The notes below the pieces were generated by a model. That model ran no database searches. It was not told where the DNA came from and saw only the letters and a program-made list of their open reading frames with translations. A stretch of 64,000 nt of DNA from Flavobacterium undicola (GTDB lineage Bacteria; Bacteroidota; Bacteroidia; Flavobacteriales; Flavobacteriaceae): contig NZ_JAAAPM020000022.1 in NCBI RefSeq assembly GCF_009909155.2, positions 1-64,000 on the forward strand, given 5' to 3'. Below, one piece after another: positions 34,991 to 44,418 of the stretch. The translations under genes and the position numbers were made by a program. The number at the start of each line of letters is the position of its first letter. The first letter of the stretch is position 1.

Positions 34991-35584
34991 ATGGATTTTA
35001 AAAGATTTTTACCTTGGATTATTTTAGCTGTTATCCTAATTGGTGGTTATAGCTGGGCTTCTGGAATTTACAATAACGCTGTGACACTTGAACAAGAAGT
35101 AAAAGAAAGTTGGGGAAATGTTAATACAGCCTACCAAAGAAGAAATGATCTTATACCAAATATAGTTAGCACTGTAAAAGGGTATGCAGAACATGAAAAA
35201 AGCACATTAACAGCAGTAATCGAAGCAAGAGCTAAAGCAACTGCTGTTACTATTGACCCAACCAAAGTAACTCCAGAACAATTGGCTGCATTCAATTCAG
35301 CTCAATCTGGTGTATCTTCATCTTTGTCTAAATTATTGGTAAGCGTTGAACAATATCCAAACCTGAAAGCTGATGCAAGTTTTATGAAATTACAAGACGA
35401 ACTAGCCAGTACTGAAAACCAAATTTTGACAGCTAGGACACGTTTTAACGAGTCTGTTAAACCATATAACAACAATATCAACACATTTCCAAGAAATATT
35501 TTGGCTGGAATATATGGACTTAAAGAAAAACCTTATTTTGAAGCGGTAGCAGGATCAGAAAAAGCACCTGAAGTAAAATTCTAA
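34991..35584 (+). CDS. lemA: LemA family protein
   Basis: A 197-aa protein with one N-terminal transmembrane helix (about residues 6-24) and a helical periplasmic or cytoplasmic domain. LEQEVKESWGNVNTAYQRR, NDLIPNIVSTVKGYAEHE and FPRNILAGIYGLKEKPYFE are the standard LemA phrases. Function is poorly defined. It heads a cluster with two TPM-domain genes, an association found in many bacteria; a strong hairpin separates it from the first TPM gene. Confidence 0.95.
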   Translation: MDFKRFLPWIILAVILIGGYSWASGIYNNAVTLEQEVKESWGNVNTAYQRRNDLIPNIVSTVKGYAEHEKSTLTAVIEARAKATAVTIDPTKVTPEQLAAFNSAQSGVSSSLSKLLVSVEQYPNLKADASFMKLQDELASTENQILTARTRFNESVKPYNNNINTFPRNILAGIYGLKEKPYFEAVAGSEKAPEVKF

Positions 35585-35594
35585 TCCTCCCCAA

Positions 35595-35617
35595 CCCCTC
35601 CAACGGAGGGGCTTTTT
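35595..35617 (+). terminator. hairpin between lemA and the TPM genes
   Basis: CCCCTCC (35595-35601) pairs with GGAGGGG (35605-35611) over an AAC loop, followed by CTTTTT. The same GC-rich words recur between etfB and etfA (49601-49617), so it may derive from a dispersed repeat. It would reduce, not necessarily stop, transcription into the TPM genes. Confidence 0.7.
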
Positions 35618-35641
35618 AAAAGGAATTAAAAAACAAAACAA

Positions 35642-36079
35642 ATGTCAAAAGTAGAAGATTTTTTAACCCAAGAGGAAGAACAAGAAATTGTTGAAGCTAT
35701 TCGAATAGCCGAAAAAAACACTTCTGGCGAAATTAGAGTTCATATAGAAAAAACGACCTCGCAGGATACCTATGACCGTGCTAAAGAAGTTTTTCATGAA
35801 TTAAAAATGGATGAAACCGAATTAAAAAACGGCGTTTTAATCTATCTGGCAGTTGATGATCATCATTTTGTAATATGTGGAGACAAAGGAATCAACGATG
35901 TTGTTGAAGCCGATTTTTGGAATTGTACACGAGATGCCATGGTGGCTCAATTCAAACAAGACCAGTTCAAACAAGGACTCGTTGACGGAATTTTAAGAGC
36001 AGGAGAACAACTCAAAAAATATTTTCCCTGGCAAGAAGGCGACAGCAACGAATTATCTAACGAAATATCAAAAGGATAA
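35642..36079 (+). CDS. TPM-domain protein, soluble form
   Basis: A 145-aa protein with the TPM phosphatase-like fold: FLTQEEEQEIVEAIRIAEKN, TSGEIRVHIEK (about residues 29-39), and LAVDDHHFVICGDKGIND (about 68-85). No signal peptide or membrane helix is present. TPM proteins in plants act in photosystem repair; in bacteria their role is unclear. It lies between lemA and a membrane-anchored TPM gene that starts 3 bp after its stop. Confidence 0.9.
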   Translation: MSKVEDFLTQEEEQEIVEAIRIAEKNTSGEIRVHIEKTTSQDTYDRAKEVFHELKMDETELKNGVLIYLAVDDHHFVICGDKGINDVVEADFWNCTRDAMVAQFKQDQFKQGLVDGILRAGEQLKKYFPWQEGDSNELSNEISKG

Positions 36080-36082
36080 ATA

Positions 36083-36922
36083 ATGAAAATTCCAACAAAG
36101 AAAAACTCAAATTCCGAAGGGATTTTTCAATTTGCATTCTTACTGATTGTACTTTTTTCCAGTAATTGCATCTTCGCACAATTTACAATTCCTGAAAAGC
36201 CCAGTTTACAAACATCTGTGTATGACTATGCTAATCTTTTTAATGCCAATGAAAAAACGCAATTAGAAGAAAAGCTCATTCATTATGCTGACACTACTAC
36301 AACACAAATTGTAGTCATTACAGTAGAAAGTTTAAAAGGCGAAGACGTTAGCCAACTAGCAACCAAATGGGGACATACTTGGGGAGTTGGTGGAACAGCC
36401 AAAGACGACAACGGTGTAATTATTCTTATCTCTAAAAATGATAGAAAAATTGCCATTAATCCCGGTTACGGTTTAGAAGATAGACTGACAGCTGGAATTG
36501 GAGGAGAAATCATTAGAAACATTATCCTTCCTGAGTTTAAAGCAGGTAGCTATTACAACGGAATTAACAAAGGTACCGATGCCTTATTTGACGTTTTTAA
36601 AGGCAAGTACAAAGGCACCCGAAAACAACTTCAACAAGAGCAAGATTTTCCTATTTTGCCTTTTATTATCATCATTGTTTTTATTTTGATTTTAATTTCA
36701 AGAAACAAAGGCGGTGGCGGAAACTCTGGAAATCGCGGTGGCGGCGGACCAAGCTTATTAGATGCAATTATCTTGAGTAGCCTTGGTCGTGGAAACGGTG
36801 GTAGTTTTGGAGGAGGTAGCTTCGGCGGCGGTTCTTCTGGCGGTGGATTTGGTGGAGGCGGTTTCGGTGGTGGCTTCGGCGGCGGAGGTTTCTCTGGCGG
36901 TGGCTCTAGCGGAAGTTGGTAA
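36083..36922 (+). CDS. TPM-domain protein, exported and membrane-anchored with a Gly/Ser tail
   Basis: A 279-aa protein. An N-terminal signal (about residues 13-33, ending IFAQ) precedes the TPM domain (about 38-175), with YANLFNANEKTQLEEKL and VITVESLKGEDVS. Then come one transmembrane helix (about 192-207) and a 65-residue glycine-rich tail built of GGGSFGGGS-type units. The architecture matches YgcG-like proteins. It probably sits in the inner membrane with TPM facing the periplasm. It is followed by a long perfect terminator. Confidence 0.92.
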   Translation: MKIPTKKNSNSEGIFQFAFLLIVLFSSNCIFAQFTIPEKPSLQTSVYDYANLFNANEKTQLEEKLIHYADTTTTQIVVITVESLKGEDVSQLATKWGHTWGVGGTAKDDNGVIILISKNDRKIAINPGYGLEDRLTAGIGGEIIRNIILPEFKAGSYYNGINKGTDALFDVFKGKYKGTRKQLQQEQDFPILPFIIIIVFILILISRNKGGGGNSGNRGGGGPSLLDAIILSSLGRGNGGSFGGGSFGGGSSGGGFGGGGFGGGFGGGGFSGGGSSGSW

Positions 36923-36954
36923 ACACCATTTTATTAGATATAAACATATTTTAA

Positions 36955-36992
36955 GCTAAAAACCCATTCGCAGCGGCGAATGGGTTTTTAGC
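36955..36992. terminator. strong terminator after the lemA-TPM cluster
   Basis: A 16-bp perfect stem, GCTAAAAACCCATTCG (36955-36970) with its complement at 36977-36992, and a CAGCGG loop. The A-run and T-run are inside the stem, giving a bidirectional terminator. Confidence 0.9.
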
Positions 36993-37112
36993 TTGTATAC
37001 AATTTCTTTTTATTTAGGATTACGAAAACATTAATAAAATGTCTTGACTCATCTATAAATTTATTTATCTTTATCCTTATTTTTCCTGAAACATACCAGA
37101 AACTAATAAACC

Positions 37113-37526
37113 ATGCTTTCACAAAAAACCAAATACGCACTTAAAGCACTACTCTATTTAGCGCAACAAGACGCTAATCATATTTCTAAAACAACGGATA
37201 TTGCCGAAGAAGCAAATATTCCTAAAAAATTTTTGGAACAAATTCTATTGGACTTAAAACGCGGTCATTTAGTGGGTAGTAAACAAGGAAAATTTGGCGG
37301 TTATTATCTTTTAAAATCTAAAGATGAAATTACTTTAGCCGATATTCACCGATTATTTGATGGTGCCATTGCCTTATTACCTTGTGCTTCATTAAATTTT
37401 TACGAGCGTTGTTCTGATTGCAAAAGCGAAGACGAATGCCTGCTACGACACGGATTGATGACTATTAGAGACGAAACTTTAAAGGCAATGCAAGGCATTA
37501 CTATAGCCTCATTAGTAAAAAAATAA
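37113..37526 (+). CDS. Rrf2-family regulator, CymR-like
   Basis: A 137-aa regulator. The winged helix opens MLSQKTKYALKALLYLAQ, the canonical Rrf2 start. The wing is KQGKFGGYYLL. The C-terminal part has LPCASLNFYERCSDCKSEDEC (about residues 90-110), four cysteines, a spacing I associate with Rrf2 regulators of sulfur assimilation in this phylum. It is followed by a 34-aa ORF ending in Met/Cys residues and by a TonB receptor, which supports a sulfur-related role. The signal and targets are inferred. Confidence 0.85.
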   Translation: MLSQKTKYALKALLYLAQQDANHISKTTDIAEEANIPKKFLEQILLDLKRGHLVGSKQGKFGGYYLLKSKDEITLADIHRLFDGAIALLPCASLNFYERCSDCKSEDECLLRHGLMTIRDETLKAMQGITIASLVKK

Positions 37527-37567
37527 AAAAATATTTCTTAATCTCTACTAGTTTAATAGAATTTATA

Positions 37568-37575
37568 TATATTTG
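37568..37575 (+). promoter_or_regulatory. promoter -7 element before the Met/Cys small ORF
   Basis: TATATTTG matches TAnnTTTG. Transcription would begin near 37581, about 30 nt before the small ORF. The Rrf2 gene just upstream may regulate it. Confidence 0.7.
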
Positions 37576-37611
37576 CAGTCGAATTACGATTACAAATTTA
37601 ATTTTTAAGAA

Positions 37612-37716
37612 ATGAAAACAGTTCAAACAAGGTTCACCAGAAAGGAACAAAGTCAAGAAAAAAATTTAGAATCCATAAAAGAGAATAATTATTCTATGAT
37701 GTGTATGTGTTGGTAA
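37612..37716 (+). CDS. 34-aa peptide ending MMCMCW, candidate sulfur-responsive leader
   Basis: ATG to TAA, 34 codons. A hydrophilic, Gln/Lys/Glu-rich body (MKTVQTRFTRKEQSQEKN) is followed by a C-terminus of Ser-Met-Met-Cys-Met-Cys-Trp. The concentration of Met and Cys codons just before the stop, the close promoter and the position ahead of a TonB receptor suggest a regulatory leader peptide at which ribosomes stall when sulfur amino acids are scarce. No terminator hairpin follows in the 55 bp to the receptor, so any control would be by translation coupling, Rho or mRNA decay. A small functional Cu- or Fe-binding peptide is the alternative. Confidence 0.6.
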   Translation: MKTVQTRFTRKEQSQEKNLESIKENNYSMMCMCW

Positions 37717-37771
37717 AAAAAATTAATTTTAAATTCTACTAATTACATATAACATACATAATAAATAAACA

Positions 37772-40330
37772 ATGAAGACAACTATAAAAAACATATTTAC
37801 AACGATTTTATTACTAGGCGTTTCAAGCACATTTGCTCAAACCATTAACGGGCATATTAATAACAACGATAACATTCCATTAGAATCAGCGAATGTTATC
37901 ATTAACGGTACAAAAATTAATGCAACTACTGACAAGAATGGAGATTTCAATATCGATTCTCAAGGAAGACTTCCATTAACACTATTAGTACAATACACTG
38001 GATACAAAACAGAGAAAATAGTACTTACTGCAATTCCTTCTACACTACTTAATATTCTATTAATAGAAGACAACAAACTGGCAGAGGTAGTAATTTCTTC
38101 CAGACGTCGAATTGAAAAAGCACAAAACGTACCTATTCCAATTTCAGTAGTTAGCGGGAAACAAGCGGAACAAGCAGGTGCTTTCAACGTAAACAGAATT
38201 AAAGAATTGATTCCATCAGTACAATTGTATTCATCTAATCCAAGAAACACAGGGATTAACATTCGTAGTCTAGGTTCTCCTTTTGGACTTACCAATGATG
38301 GGATCGATCCAGGTGTTGGTTTTTATGTGGATGGAGTATATTATGCTCGTCCAGCTGCTACCACACTAGATTTTATTGACGTAAGTCAAATAGAAGTACT
38401 ACGTGGACCACAAGGAACATTATTTGGAAAAAACACTACTGCCGGAGCTTTTAATATTACAACCAGAAGACCAAGTTTCACTCCAAGTGCTGACTTTGAA
38501 GTAAGTTATGGAAACTATGCTTTCTTGCAAGCTAAAGCTTCTGTAACTGGAGCATTAAGCAAAAAACTTGCAGGTCGTATCTCTTTCTCTGGTACACAAC
38601 GTGACGGTTTAATTGATAATGTTGCAACAGGAAGAGCAACTAACACATTAAATAATCAAGGAATTAGAGGACAATTACTTTATGTTCCTTCAGAGAATAC
38701 AAACGTATTGTTCTCAGCGGATATCACGACACAACGTCCTGATGGATATGCTCAAGTTGTTGCTGGTGTTGCGCCTACTCAAAGAGCAGCTTACCGCCAA
38801 TTTAACGCAATCATTGCTGATTTAGGATACCAATTACCAAGCACTAATGCTTTTGACCGTAAAATTGACCATGATACATCATGGCGTTCAGGACAGGATT
38901 TAGGTGGAGCCTCTCTAAATATTGATACTAAAATTGGACAAGGAACACTTACCTCAACAACTGCTTGGCGTTTTTGGACTTGGGATCCTTCTAATGACAG
39001 AGACTTTACAGGTTTACAAGTATTGGCTAAATCACAAAATCCATCAAGACAAACACAATTTACGCAAGAACTTCGTTATGCGGGACAAATCTCATCTAAG
39101 TTAACTGCTGTAGGTGGAATATTCTTCATTGATCAAACATCAAAAACTAAAGGTACAGAAGAATCAGGAAGTGCACAATGGCGTTTTTCTCAAAGCACCA
39201 CTAGCGCAAAATGGAAAACTCCAGGCCTTTTTGAAGGATACGGAATAAAAACTAATGCTAGTATACATTCAATTAGTGCTGCTGTATTTGGTCAATTAGA
39301 CTGGGAAATCACAGAAGGTTTACATGTATTACCTGGTGTAAGATACAATTTCGATAAAAAAGATGCTGATTACAACCGTACAACATACGGAGGATTACAA
39401 ACAAACGATCCAGAACTTATTGCTCTGAAAAAATTAGTATATACTGACCAAAGCTTTGCAAAAGATACTGATGCTACTGACTTTTCAGGAAACTTAACTG
39501 TATCTTATAAAGCATCTGACAAAATCAATGCTTATGCTACTTATGCAAAAAGTTACAAACCTGTTGGAGTTAACGTAGCAGGACTTCCTACCGTTAATGG
39601 TCAACCAGATATTGATCATGCAGTAATCAAACCTGAAAAAGTAAATCACTATGAAATTGGCGCAAAAACATCGCCTTTTAACAACGCTATTTTAAACGTA
39701 ACTTTCTTTAATACTGATATTACAGACTACCAAACAAACGTTCAAGCGGCTGAGTTAGGTGTAAATCGTGGATATCTTGCTAATGCAGATAAAGTACGTG
39801 TAAGAGGTGCTGAACTTGATGCTAGCTTTACAGTAAACAAACACTTTAGCTTCAATGCAGCTGCAACTTATAGTGATGGTAAATATGTTAAATTTACAAA
39901 TGCACCTCTTCCTTTAGAAGAAACTGGAGCTACTGTTAATGGAGTTCAGGTTGCATTTAAAGATGTTTCTGGAAGTGATTTACCTGGTGTTTCAAAATGG
40001 GCAGGAAGCTTAGGTGGAGAATATTCTAAAAAAGCAAAATTCTTTGGAAATTTAGGTAAATTCTTCGTAGCAGCTGATTCATATGCTCGTTCTGAATTCT
40101 CATCAAGCCCATCAGCTTCAAAATACCTAATCGTTGACGGTTATGCTATTTTTAATGGTCGTCTTGGTTTCCGTACATCAGAAGGATTATCTATTTCAGT
40201 ATGGGGTCGTAACCTTTTGAATAAAGATTATTACGAACAATTATTACCTGCTGGTGGAAATGCTGGACACTATGCTGGAGTATTAGGTGACCAAAGAACA
40301 TATGGTATCACTTTGAAATATTCATTATAA
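37772..40330 (+). CDS. TonB-dependent outer-membrane receptor
   Basis: An 852-aa protein. Signal peptide at residues 1-22 (ending STFAQ), CarboxypepD_reg-like domain (about 24-105), plug domain (about 115-225) with GFYVDGVYYAR and IEVLRGPQGTLFGKNTTAGA, then a 22-stranded barrel to the C-terminal aromatic-hydrophobic end YGITLKYSL. It imports a substrate across the outer membrane using TonB-ExbBD energy. No SusD partner is adjacent, so a glycan substrate is unlikely. The CymR-like regulator and Met/Cys leader upstream suggest an organosulfur compound or similar, by context only. Confidence 0.93.
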   Translation: MKTTIKNIFTTILLLGVSSTFAQTINGHINNNDNIPLESANVIINGTKINATTDKNGDFNIDSQGRLPLTLLVQYTGYKTEKIVLTAIPSTLLNILLIEDNKLAEVVISSRRRIEKAQNVPIPISVVSGKQAEQAGAFNVNRIKELIPSVQLYSSNPRNTGINIRSLGSPFGLTNDGIDPGVGFYVDGVYYARPAATTLDFIDVSQIEVLRGPQGTLFGKNTTAGAFNITTRRPSFTPSADFEVSYGNYAFLQAKASVTGALSKKLAGRISFSGTQRDGLIDNVATGRATNTLNNQGIRGQLLYVPSENTNVLFSADITTQRPDGYAQVVAGVAPTQRAAYRQFNAIIADLGYQLPSTNAFDRKIDHDTSWRSGQDLGGASLNIDTKIGQGTLTSTTAWRFWTWDPSNDRDFTGLQVLAKSQNPSRQTQFTQELRYAGQISSKLTAVGGIFFIDQTSKTKGTEESGSAQWRFSQSTTSAKWKTPGLFEGYGIKTNASIHSISAAVFGQLDWEITEGLHVLPGVRYNFDKKDADYNRTTYGGLQTNDPELIALKKLVYTDQSFAKDTDATDFSGNLTVSYKASDKINAYATYAKSYKPVGVNVAGLPTVNGQPDIDHAVIKPEKVNHYEIGAKTSPFNNAILNVTFFNTDITDYQTNVQAAELGVNRGYLANADKVRVRGAELDASFTVNKHFSFNAAATYSDGKYVKFTNAPLPLEETGATVNGVQVAFKDVSGSDLPGVSKWAGSLGGEYSKKAKFFGNLGKFFVAADSYARSEFSSSPSASKYLIVDGYAIFNGRLGFRTSEGLSISVWGRNLLNKDYYEQLLPAGGNAGHYAGVLGDQRTYGITLKYSL

Positions 40331-40352
40331 ATTCAAATTTTCTAACTGAAAG

Positions 40353-40387
40353 AAGCCTTCTCAATACTATTTTGAGAGGGCTTTTTT
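40353..40387 (+). terminator. terminator of the TonB receptor gene
   Basis: AAGCCTTCTCAA (40353-40364) pairs with TTGAGAGGGCTT (40372-40383), with one G-T pair, followed by T's. Confidence 0.88.
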
Positions 40388-40557
40388 AATTAATTCAAGA
40401 TAAGATCTCTCAATCTATTTTAGAGCCACTTATAAAATCATAAAACACACAAGCTTAAACAAAATTTAAAATCGTTCAAATTCCCTACTATAAAGACTAT
40501 TTTTTTTCTATTTTTACATCAAAAGTAAAATACAAATTATAAAACTGTAACAACATA

Positions 40558-41172
40558 ATGCACATAGCAGTAGCTGGAAATATAGGATCAGGAAAAACCA
40601 CATTAACCGCTTTACTATCCAAACACTTTAAATGGGAACCGCATTATGAAGATGTAGTAGACAATCCTTATCTAGACGATTTTTACCATCAAATGGAACG
40701 TTGGTCTTTTAACCTTCAAATCTATTTCTTGAACAGTCGTTTTCGTCAAGTGATGCAAATTCGCGAAAGCGGGAAAAAAGTCATTCAAGATCGAACCATC
40801 TACGAAGATGCTTATATTTTTGCCCCTAACCTTTATGCGATGGGTTTAATGACCAATCGTGATTTCCAGAATTATTCCACTCTTTTTGAATTAATGGAAT
40901 CTACAGTGAAAGCACCCGATTTATTAATCTACCTAAGAAGTTCTATCCCTAATTTAGTGGGACAAATTCATAAACGCGGACGTGAATATGAAAACTCCAT
41001 TTCGATTGATTATTTGAGTCGTTTGAACGAACGCTACGAAGCATGGATTCATACCTACAACAAAGGAAAATTACTAATTATAGATGTAGACAAAATTAAC
41101 TTTGTTGACAATCCTGAAGATTTAGGAAATATTATAGAAAGAATTAATGCCGAACTAAACGGATTGTTTTAA
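40558..41172 (+). CDS. deoxynucleoside kinase
   Basis: A 204-aa kinase of the dGK/dCK/dNK family for nucleoside salvage. GNIGSGKTTL (residues 7-16) is the P-loop. YEDVVDNPYLDDFY and IQDRTIYEDAYIF hold the catalytic and substrate-binding residues. LIYLRSSIPNLVGQIHKRGR is the arginine-rich lid. The specificity (dA, dG, dC or dT) cannot be read reliably. Single gene between two strong terminators, with a weak -7-like TATTTTTA about 40 bp before the start. Confidence 0.93.
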   Translation: MHIAVAGNIGSGKTTLTALLSKHFKWEPHYEDVVDNPYLDDFYHQMERWSFNLQIYFLNSRFRQVMQIRESGKKVIQDRTIYEDAYIFAPNLYAMGLMTNRDFQNYSTLFELMESTVKAPDLLIYLRSSIPNLVGQIHKRGREYENSISIDYLSRLNERYEAWIHTYNKGKLLIIDVDKINFVDNPEDLGNIIERINAELNGLF

Positions 41173-41204
41173 ACACCTATTCGTTTAAACTTTTTCATAT
41201 AACT

Positions 41205-41240
41205 AAAAAATGCCTCGCAATAGCAAGGCATTTTTTATTT
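41205..41240. terminator. terminator after the kinase gene
   Basis: AAAAAATGCCT (41205-41215) pairs with AGGCATTTTTT (41226-41236) over a 10-nt loop. Confidence 0.88.
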
Positions 41241-41376
41241 TCACTACCTTTACAAATCAATACATTAGCATCAAAATATATCTTGAAATTGATTTGTTTT
41301 GATTCCCCTTAATTTATCATACATAAAAAACACTAATCAATTGGTTTTTCTGATTATTAATTAAAATCTAAAAATC

Positions 41377-41778
41377 ATGAGACACATCAACTTAAAAAGC
41401 AAAACTGTTTGTTTTTTACTAGTTATTGCGCTTATTCTGCAAAGCTGTAGCGTTTATAAAAAAACGCCTGTGACTTTAGACGAGGCTGTAACTGCGGATA
41501 GAAAAGTTTTAGTTGTTAAAGTTGACAATACAAAACTCAAATTTATCAGGATTGAACAAATTGACGGTATATATTACGGCCGCATAAAAACTAGAGGTGG
41601 AATTGAAAAAATACCTTTAACCGAAAATGATCTAAAAACAATACGTGTTCTGGACAAAACAGCAACAACAATAGGAAATGTTGCGATTGTCGTTGGTTCT
41701 GTAGGGACTGTTCTCTTAGTTGTTGCAGCTATAGAACTTTCTGATTTGGGTGCTAATTGGGGTAATTGGGGCTATTGA
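41377..41778 (+). CDS. small hypothetical lipoprotein
   Basis: A 133-aa protein with a lipoprotein signal (LLVIALILQSCSVYKK, Cys at about residue 23). A beta-rich middle (VLVVKVDNTKLKFIRIEQID) is followed by a hydrophobic stretch near residues 99-118 (GNVAIVVGSVGTVLLVVAAIE) that could be a membrane helix. The family is not recognised. Monocistronic. Confidence 0.75.
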   Translation: MRHINLKSKTVCFLLVIALILQSCSVYKKTPVTLDEAVTADRKVLVVKVDNTKLKFIRIEQIDGIYYGRIKTRGGIEKIPLTENDLKTIRVLDKTATTIGNVAIVVGSVGTVLLVVAAIELSDLGANWGNWGY

Positions 41779-41847
41779 ATATCCTGGAAACACATTCGTA
41801 ACACACACTAAATAAAACGTTTACTAGACACAAATACATTATGAGTA

Positions 41848-44310
41848 TTATTTCAAAGCATCGATTTTTGCCTGAACTTCTGCATCAGTTCCTTCAAAAT
41901 TCTGAATATCCACTTTACCATTTACGGTTGTTTTAATCGTAGCTTTAACTTTTCCATCAACATTTGTTTTTTGAATTGAAACTTCTTTAGACATCATATG
42001 AGTCGACATTGCTCCTGCATTCATGTATTCACAGGTTTTATTTGTACAGCCTTTTGCTTTACATTCTTCTGCTGACATTGAGGTACATTTCCCTGAAGCC
42101 ACACAACAAGACGCTATATCAGAAATAGTATGACTTCCGTTACCTAAAATTGGCGCAATTACAAGACCAATCAAACAGCTTAGTTTAATCAAAATATTCA
42201 TCGAAGGCCCGGAAGTATCTTTGAAGGGATCGCCCACCGTATCTCCTGTTACCGCTGCTTTGTGTGCGTCAGATCCTTTATAGGTCATTTCTCCATTAAT
42301 CATTACTCCTGCTTCAAAAGATTTTTTGGCATTGTCCCAAGCACCCCCAGCATTGTTTTGAAAAACAGCCCAAAGTACTCCCGAAACAGTAACTCCAGCC
42401 ATATAACCTCCAAGCATTTCAGCAATCAACTGATTATTGCTACCATAAACTAATTTACCCAGTAAAACAATCGCAATAGGAAAACCAATAGTCAAAACTC
42501 CTGGCAACATCATTTCGCGTAAAGCGGCTTTGGTCGAAATATCCACACATTTTGCATATTCAGGTTTTGCCGTTCCCTCCATAATTCCCGGAATTTCCTT
42601 GAACTGACGACGCACTTCATACACCATATCCATAGCAGCTTTCCCAACAGAACTCATAGCTAATGCTGAAAAAACTACCGGAATCATTCCGCCTACAAAT
42701 AACATGGCTAAAACGGGTGCTTTAAAAATATTAATTCCGTCAATTCCTGTAAAAGTAACATAAGCTGCAAATAAAGCCAATGATGTCAGTGCTGCCGAAG
42801 CTATTGCGAATCCTTTTCCAGTTGCTGCAGTTGTATTTCCAACCGAATCCAAAATATCAGTTCTAGTACGTACTTCTTTAGGTAATTCGCTCATTTCAGC
42901 TATTCCTCCCGCATTATCTGAAATGGGCCCGAAAGCATCAATAGCTAATTGCATGGCCGTTGTGGCCATCATAGCTGAAGCAGCCAGCGCCACTCCATAA
43001 AAACCAGCTAAAGCATAAGAAGTCCAAATGGCCGCTGCAAACAATAAAACCGTTGGAAATGTCGAAATCATTCCCGTTGCTAAACCCGCAATTACATTAG
43101 TTCCAGCTCCCGTACTCGATTTTTGAACAATCGCCATAACTGGTTTTGTCCCTAAACCGGTGTAATATTCCGTAACCGATGAAATCACTCCCCCTACTAT
43201 TAATCCGATAATAGTGGCATAAAAAACTCGCATCGATGAAATTTCCTGACTTCCTTCGCCAAAAAACTCCATCTTCATGGTTTCTGGTAACATATATTGT
43301 ACTAAAAAGAAACAACTCACAGCCGTTAAAGCAATAGCGACCCAATTCCCTATATTAAGAGCTTTTTGCACTTGTGCTTCTTTAGCATTATCATCTGAAA
43401 TCTTAACTAACATTGTCCCGATGATGGAAAACAAAATTCCAAAACCCGCAATGGACATTGGCAACAAAATAGGCCCAATTCCGCCAAAAGCATCTTGAAT
43501 ATTTCCCCCCATATCTTTTATAACATAATTTCCTAAAACCATAGCAGCCAAAACAGTCGCTACATAAGAGCCAAATAAATCAGCTCCCATACCTGCAACA
43601 TCCCCAACGTTATCACCAACATTATCAGCAATTGTAGCGGGATTACGAGGGTCATCTTCTGGAATTCCAGCTTCAACCTTACCCACTAAATCCGCACCTA
43701 CATCGGCAGCTTTGGTATAAATACCACCACCTACACGAGCAAACAAAGCTATAGATTCGGCTCCTAAAGAGAAACCTGCTAAAGTTTCCAAAACAATGGT
43801 CATATCCTCAGTAGAAGTCCAAGTACCGCCCATGAAAAAATGATAAAAGAAAATAAAAAAGGAAGTTAAACCTAAAACTGCCAAACCAGCTACACCTAAT
43901 CCCATTACCGTTCCTCCTCCAAAAGAAACTTTTAAAGCTTGTGGTAAACTAGTACGAGCTGCCTGTGTGGTTCTGACATTAGTTTTAGTTGCAATTCTCA
44001 TTCCCATATTCCCTGCAAGAGCAGAAAAGAAAGCACCAATAACAAAAGCGACTACAATTAATAAATGTGTTTTAACTCCAGGTAAGAAAGTAATCCCGGC
44101 CAGAGCTATACTGGCAAAAAAAACAAAAAAGGCCAGTAATCGATATTCGGCTTTTAGGAAAGCCAGAGCTCCTTCATAAATATAATCAGAGATTGAAGCC
44201 ATTTTGCCGTCACCGGCATCTTGTTTTAAAACCCAGGCTCTTTTTAAAAACATAAAAGCAAGTCCAATCAATGCCATGAAAACAGGCACCCAAATCATAA
44301 TTGTATTCAT
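41848..44310 (-). CDS. hppA: membrane-bound cation-pumping pyrophosphatase with Cys-rich C-terminal extension
   Basis: About 820 aa from ATG 44310; an upstream ATG at 44364 would add 18 residues and is less likely. Sixteen or so transmembrane helices surround [11 protein letters not shown] and [20 protein letters not shown], the pyrophosphate site. [18 protein letters not shown] has Ala where K+-independent pumps have Lys, so it should be K+-dependent; H+ or Na+ as the pumped ion is not decided. After the normal end near [13 protein letters not shown] the protein continues about 85 residues with six cysteines (SCC, GKC, EEC, KGC, KTC) and a Lys/Val/Thr tail, an unusual extension. A terminator separates it from ppa. 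Confidence 0.94.
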   Translation of the reverse strand: MNTIMIWVPVFMALIGLAFMFLKRAWVLKQDAGDGKMASISDYIYEGALAFLKAEYRLLAFFVFFASIALAGITFLPGVKTHLLIVVAFVIGAFFSALAGNMGMRIATKTNVRTTQAARTSLPQALKVSFGGGTVMGLGVAGLAVLGLTSFFIFFYHFFMGGTWTSTEDMTIVLETLAGFSLGAESIALFARVGGGIYTKAADVGADLVGKVEAGIPEDDPRNPATIADNVGDNVGDVAGMGADLFGSYVATVLAAMVLGNYVIKDMGGNIQDAFGGIGPILLPMSIAGFGILFSIIGTMLVKISDDNAKEAQVQKALNIGNWVAIALTAVSCFFLVQYMLPETMKMEFFGEGSQEISSMRVFYATIIGLIVGGVISSVTEYYTGLGTKPVMAIVQKSSTGAGTNVIAGLATGMISTFPTVLLFAAAIWTSYALAGFYGVALAASAMMATTAMQLAIDAFGPISDNAGGIAEMSELPKEVRTRTDILDSVGNTTAATGKGFAIASAALTSLALFAAYVTFTGIDGINIFKAPVLAMLFVGGMIPVVFSALAMSSVGKAAMDMVYEVRRQFKEIPGIMEGTAKPEYAKCVDISTKAALREMMLPGVLTIGFPIAIVLLGKLVYGSNNQLIAEMLGGYMAGVTVSGVLWAVFQNNAGGAWDNAKKSFEAGVMINGEMTYKGSDAHKAAVTGDTVGDPFKDTSGPSMNILIKLSCLIGLVIAPILGNGSHTISDIASCCVASGKCTSMSAEECKAKGCTNKTCEYMNAGAMSTHMMSKEVSIQKTNVDGKVKATIKTTVNGKVDIQNFEGTDAEVQAKIDALK

Positions 44311-44362
44311 AAATTCGTTTTGGTTAAGGTTATCAATCAATAGTATACAAACGAATTTAAAC

Positions 44363-44402
44363 AAAAAAGCAATACTCTTAACGGAGTATTGCTTTTTTTA
44401 TA
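44363..44402. terminator. terminator between ppa and hppA
   Basis: AAAAAAGCAATACTC (44363-44377) and GAGTATTGCTTTTTT (44384-44398) form a 15-bp perfect stem with a TTAACG loop. It ends ppa transcription before hppA, so the two pyrophosphatases are separate units. Confidence 0.9.
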
Positions 44403-44418
44403 ATTATGAGGGCTAAAA

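Noticed and set aside
36700..36920. Tandem repeats of a GGN pattern
   Set aside because: They encode the glycine-rich tail typical of exported TPM proteins and need no separate repeat element.
37717..37771. Terminator-type attenuator after the MMCMCW ORF
   Set aside because: The 55 bp are A/T simple sequence with no GC-containing hairpin or T-run.
43097..43345. ORFs antisense to or out of frame with hppA
   Set aside because: Shadow frames of a strongly conserved membrane protein; no start context or domain.
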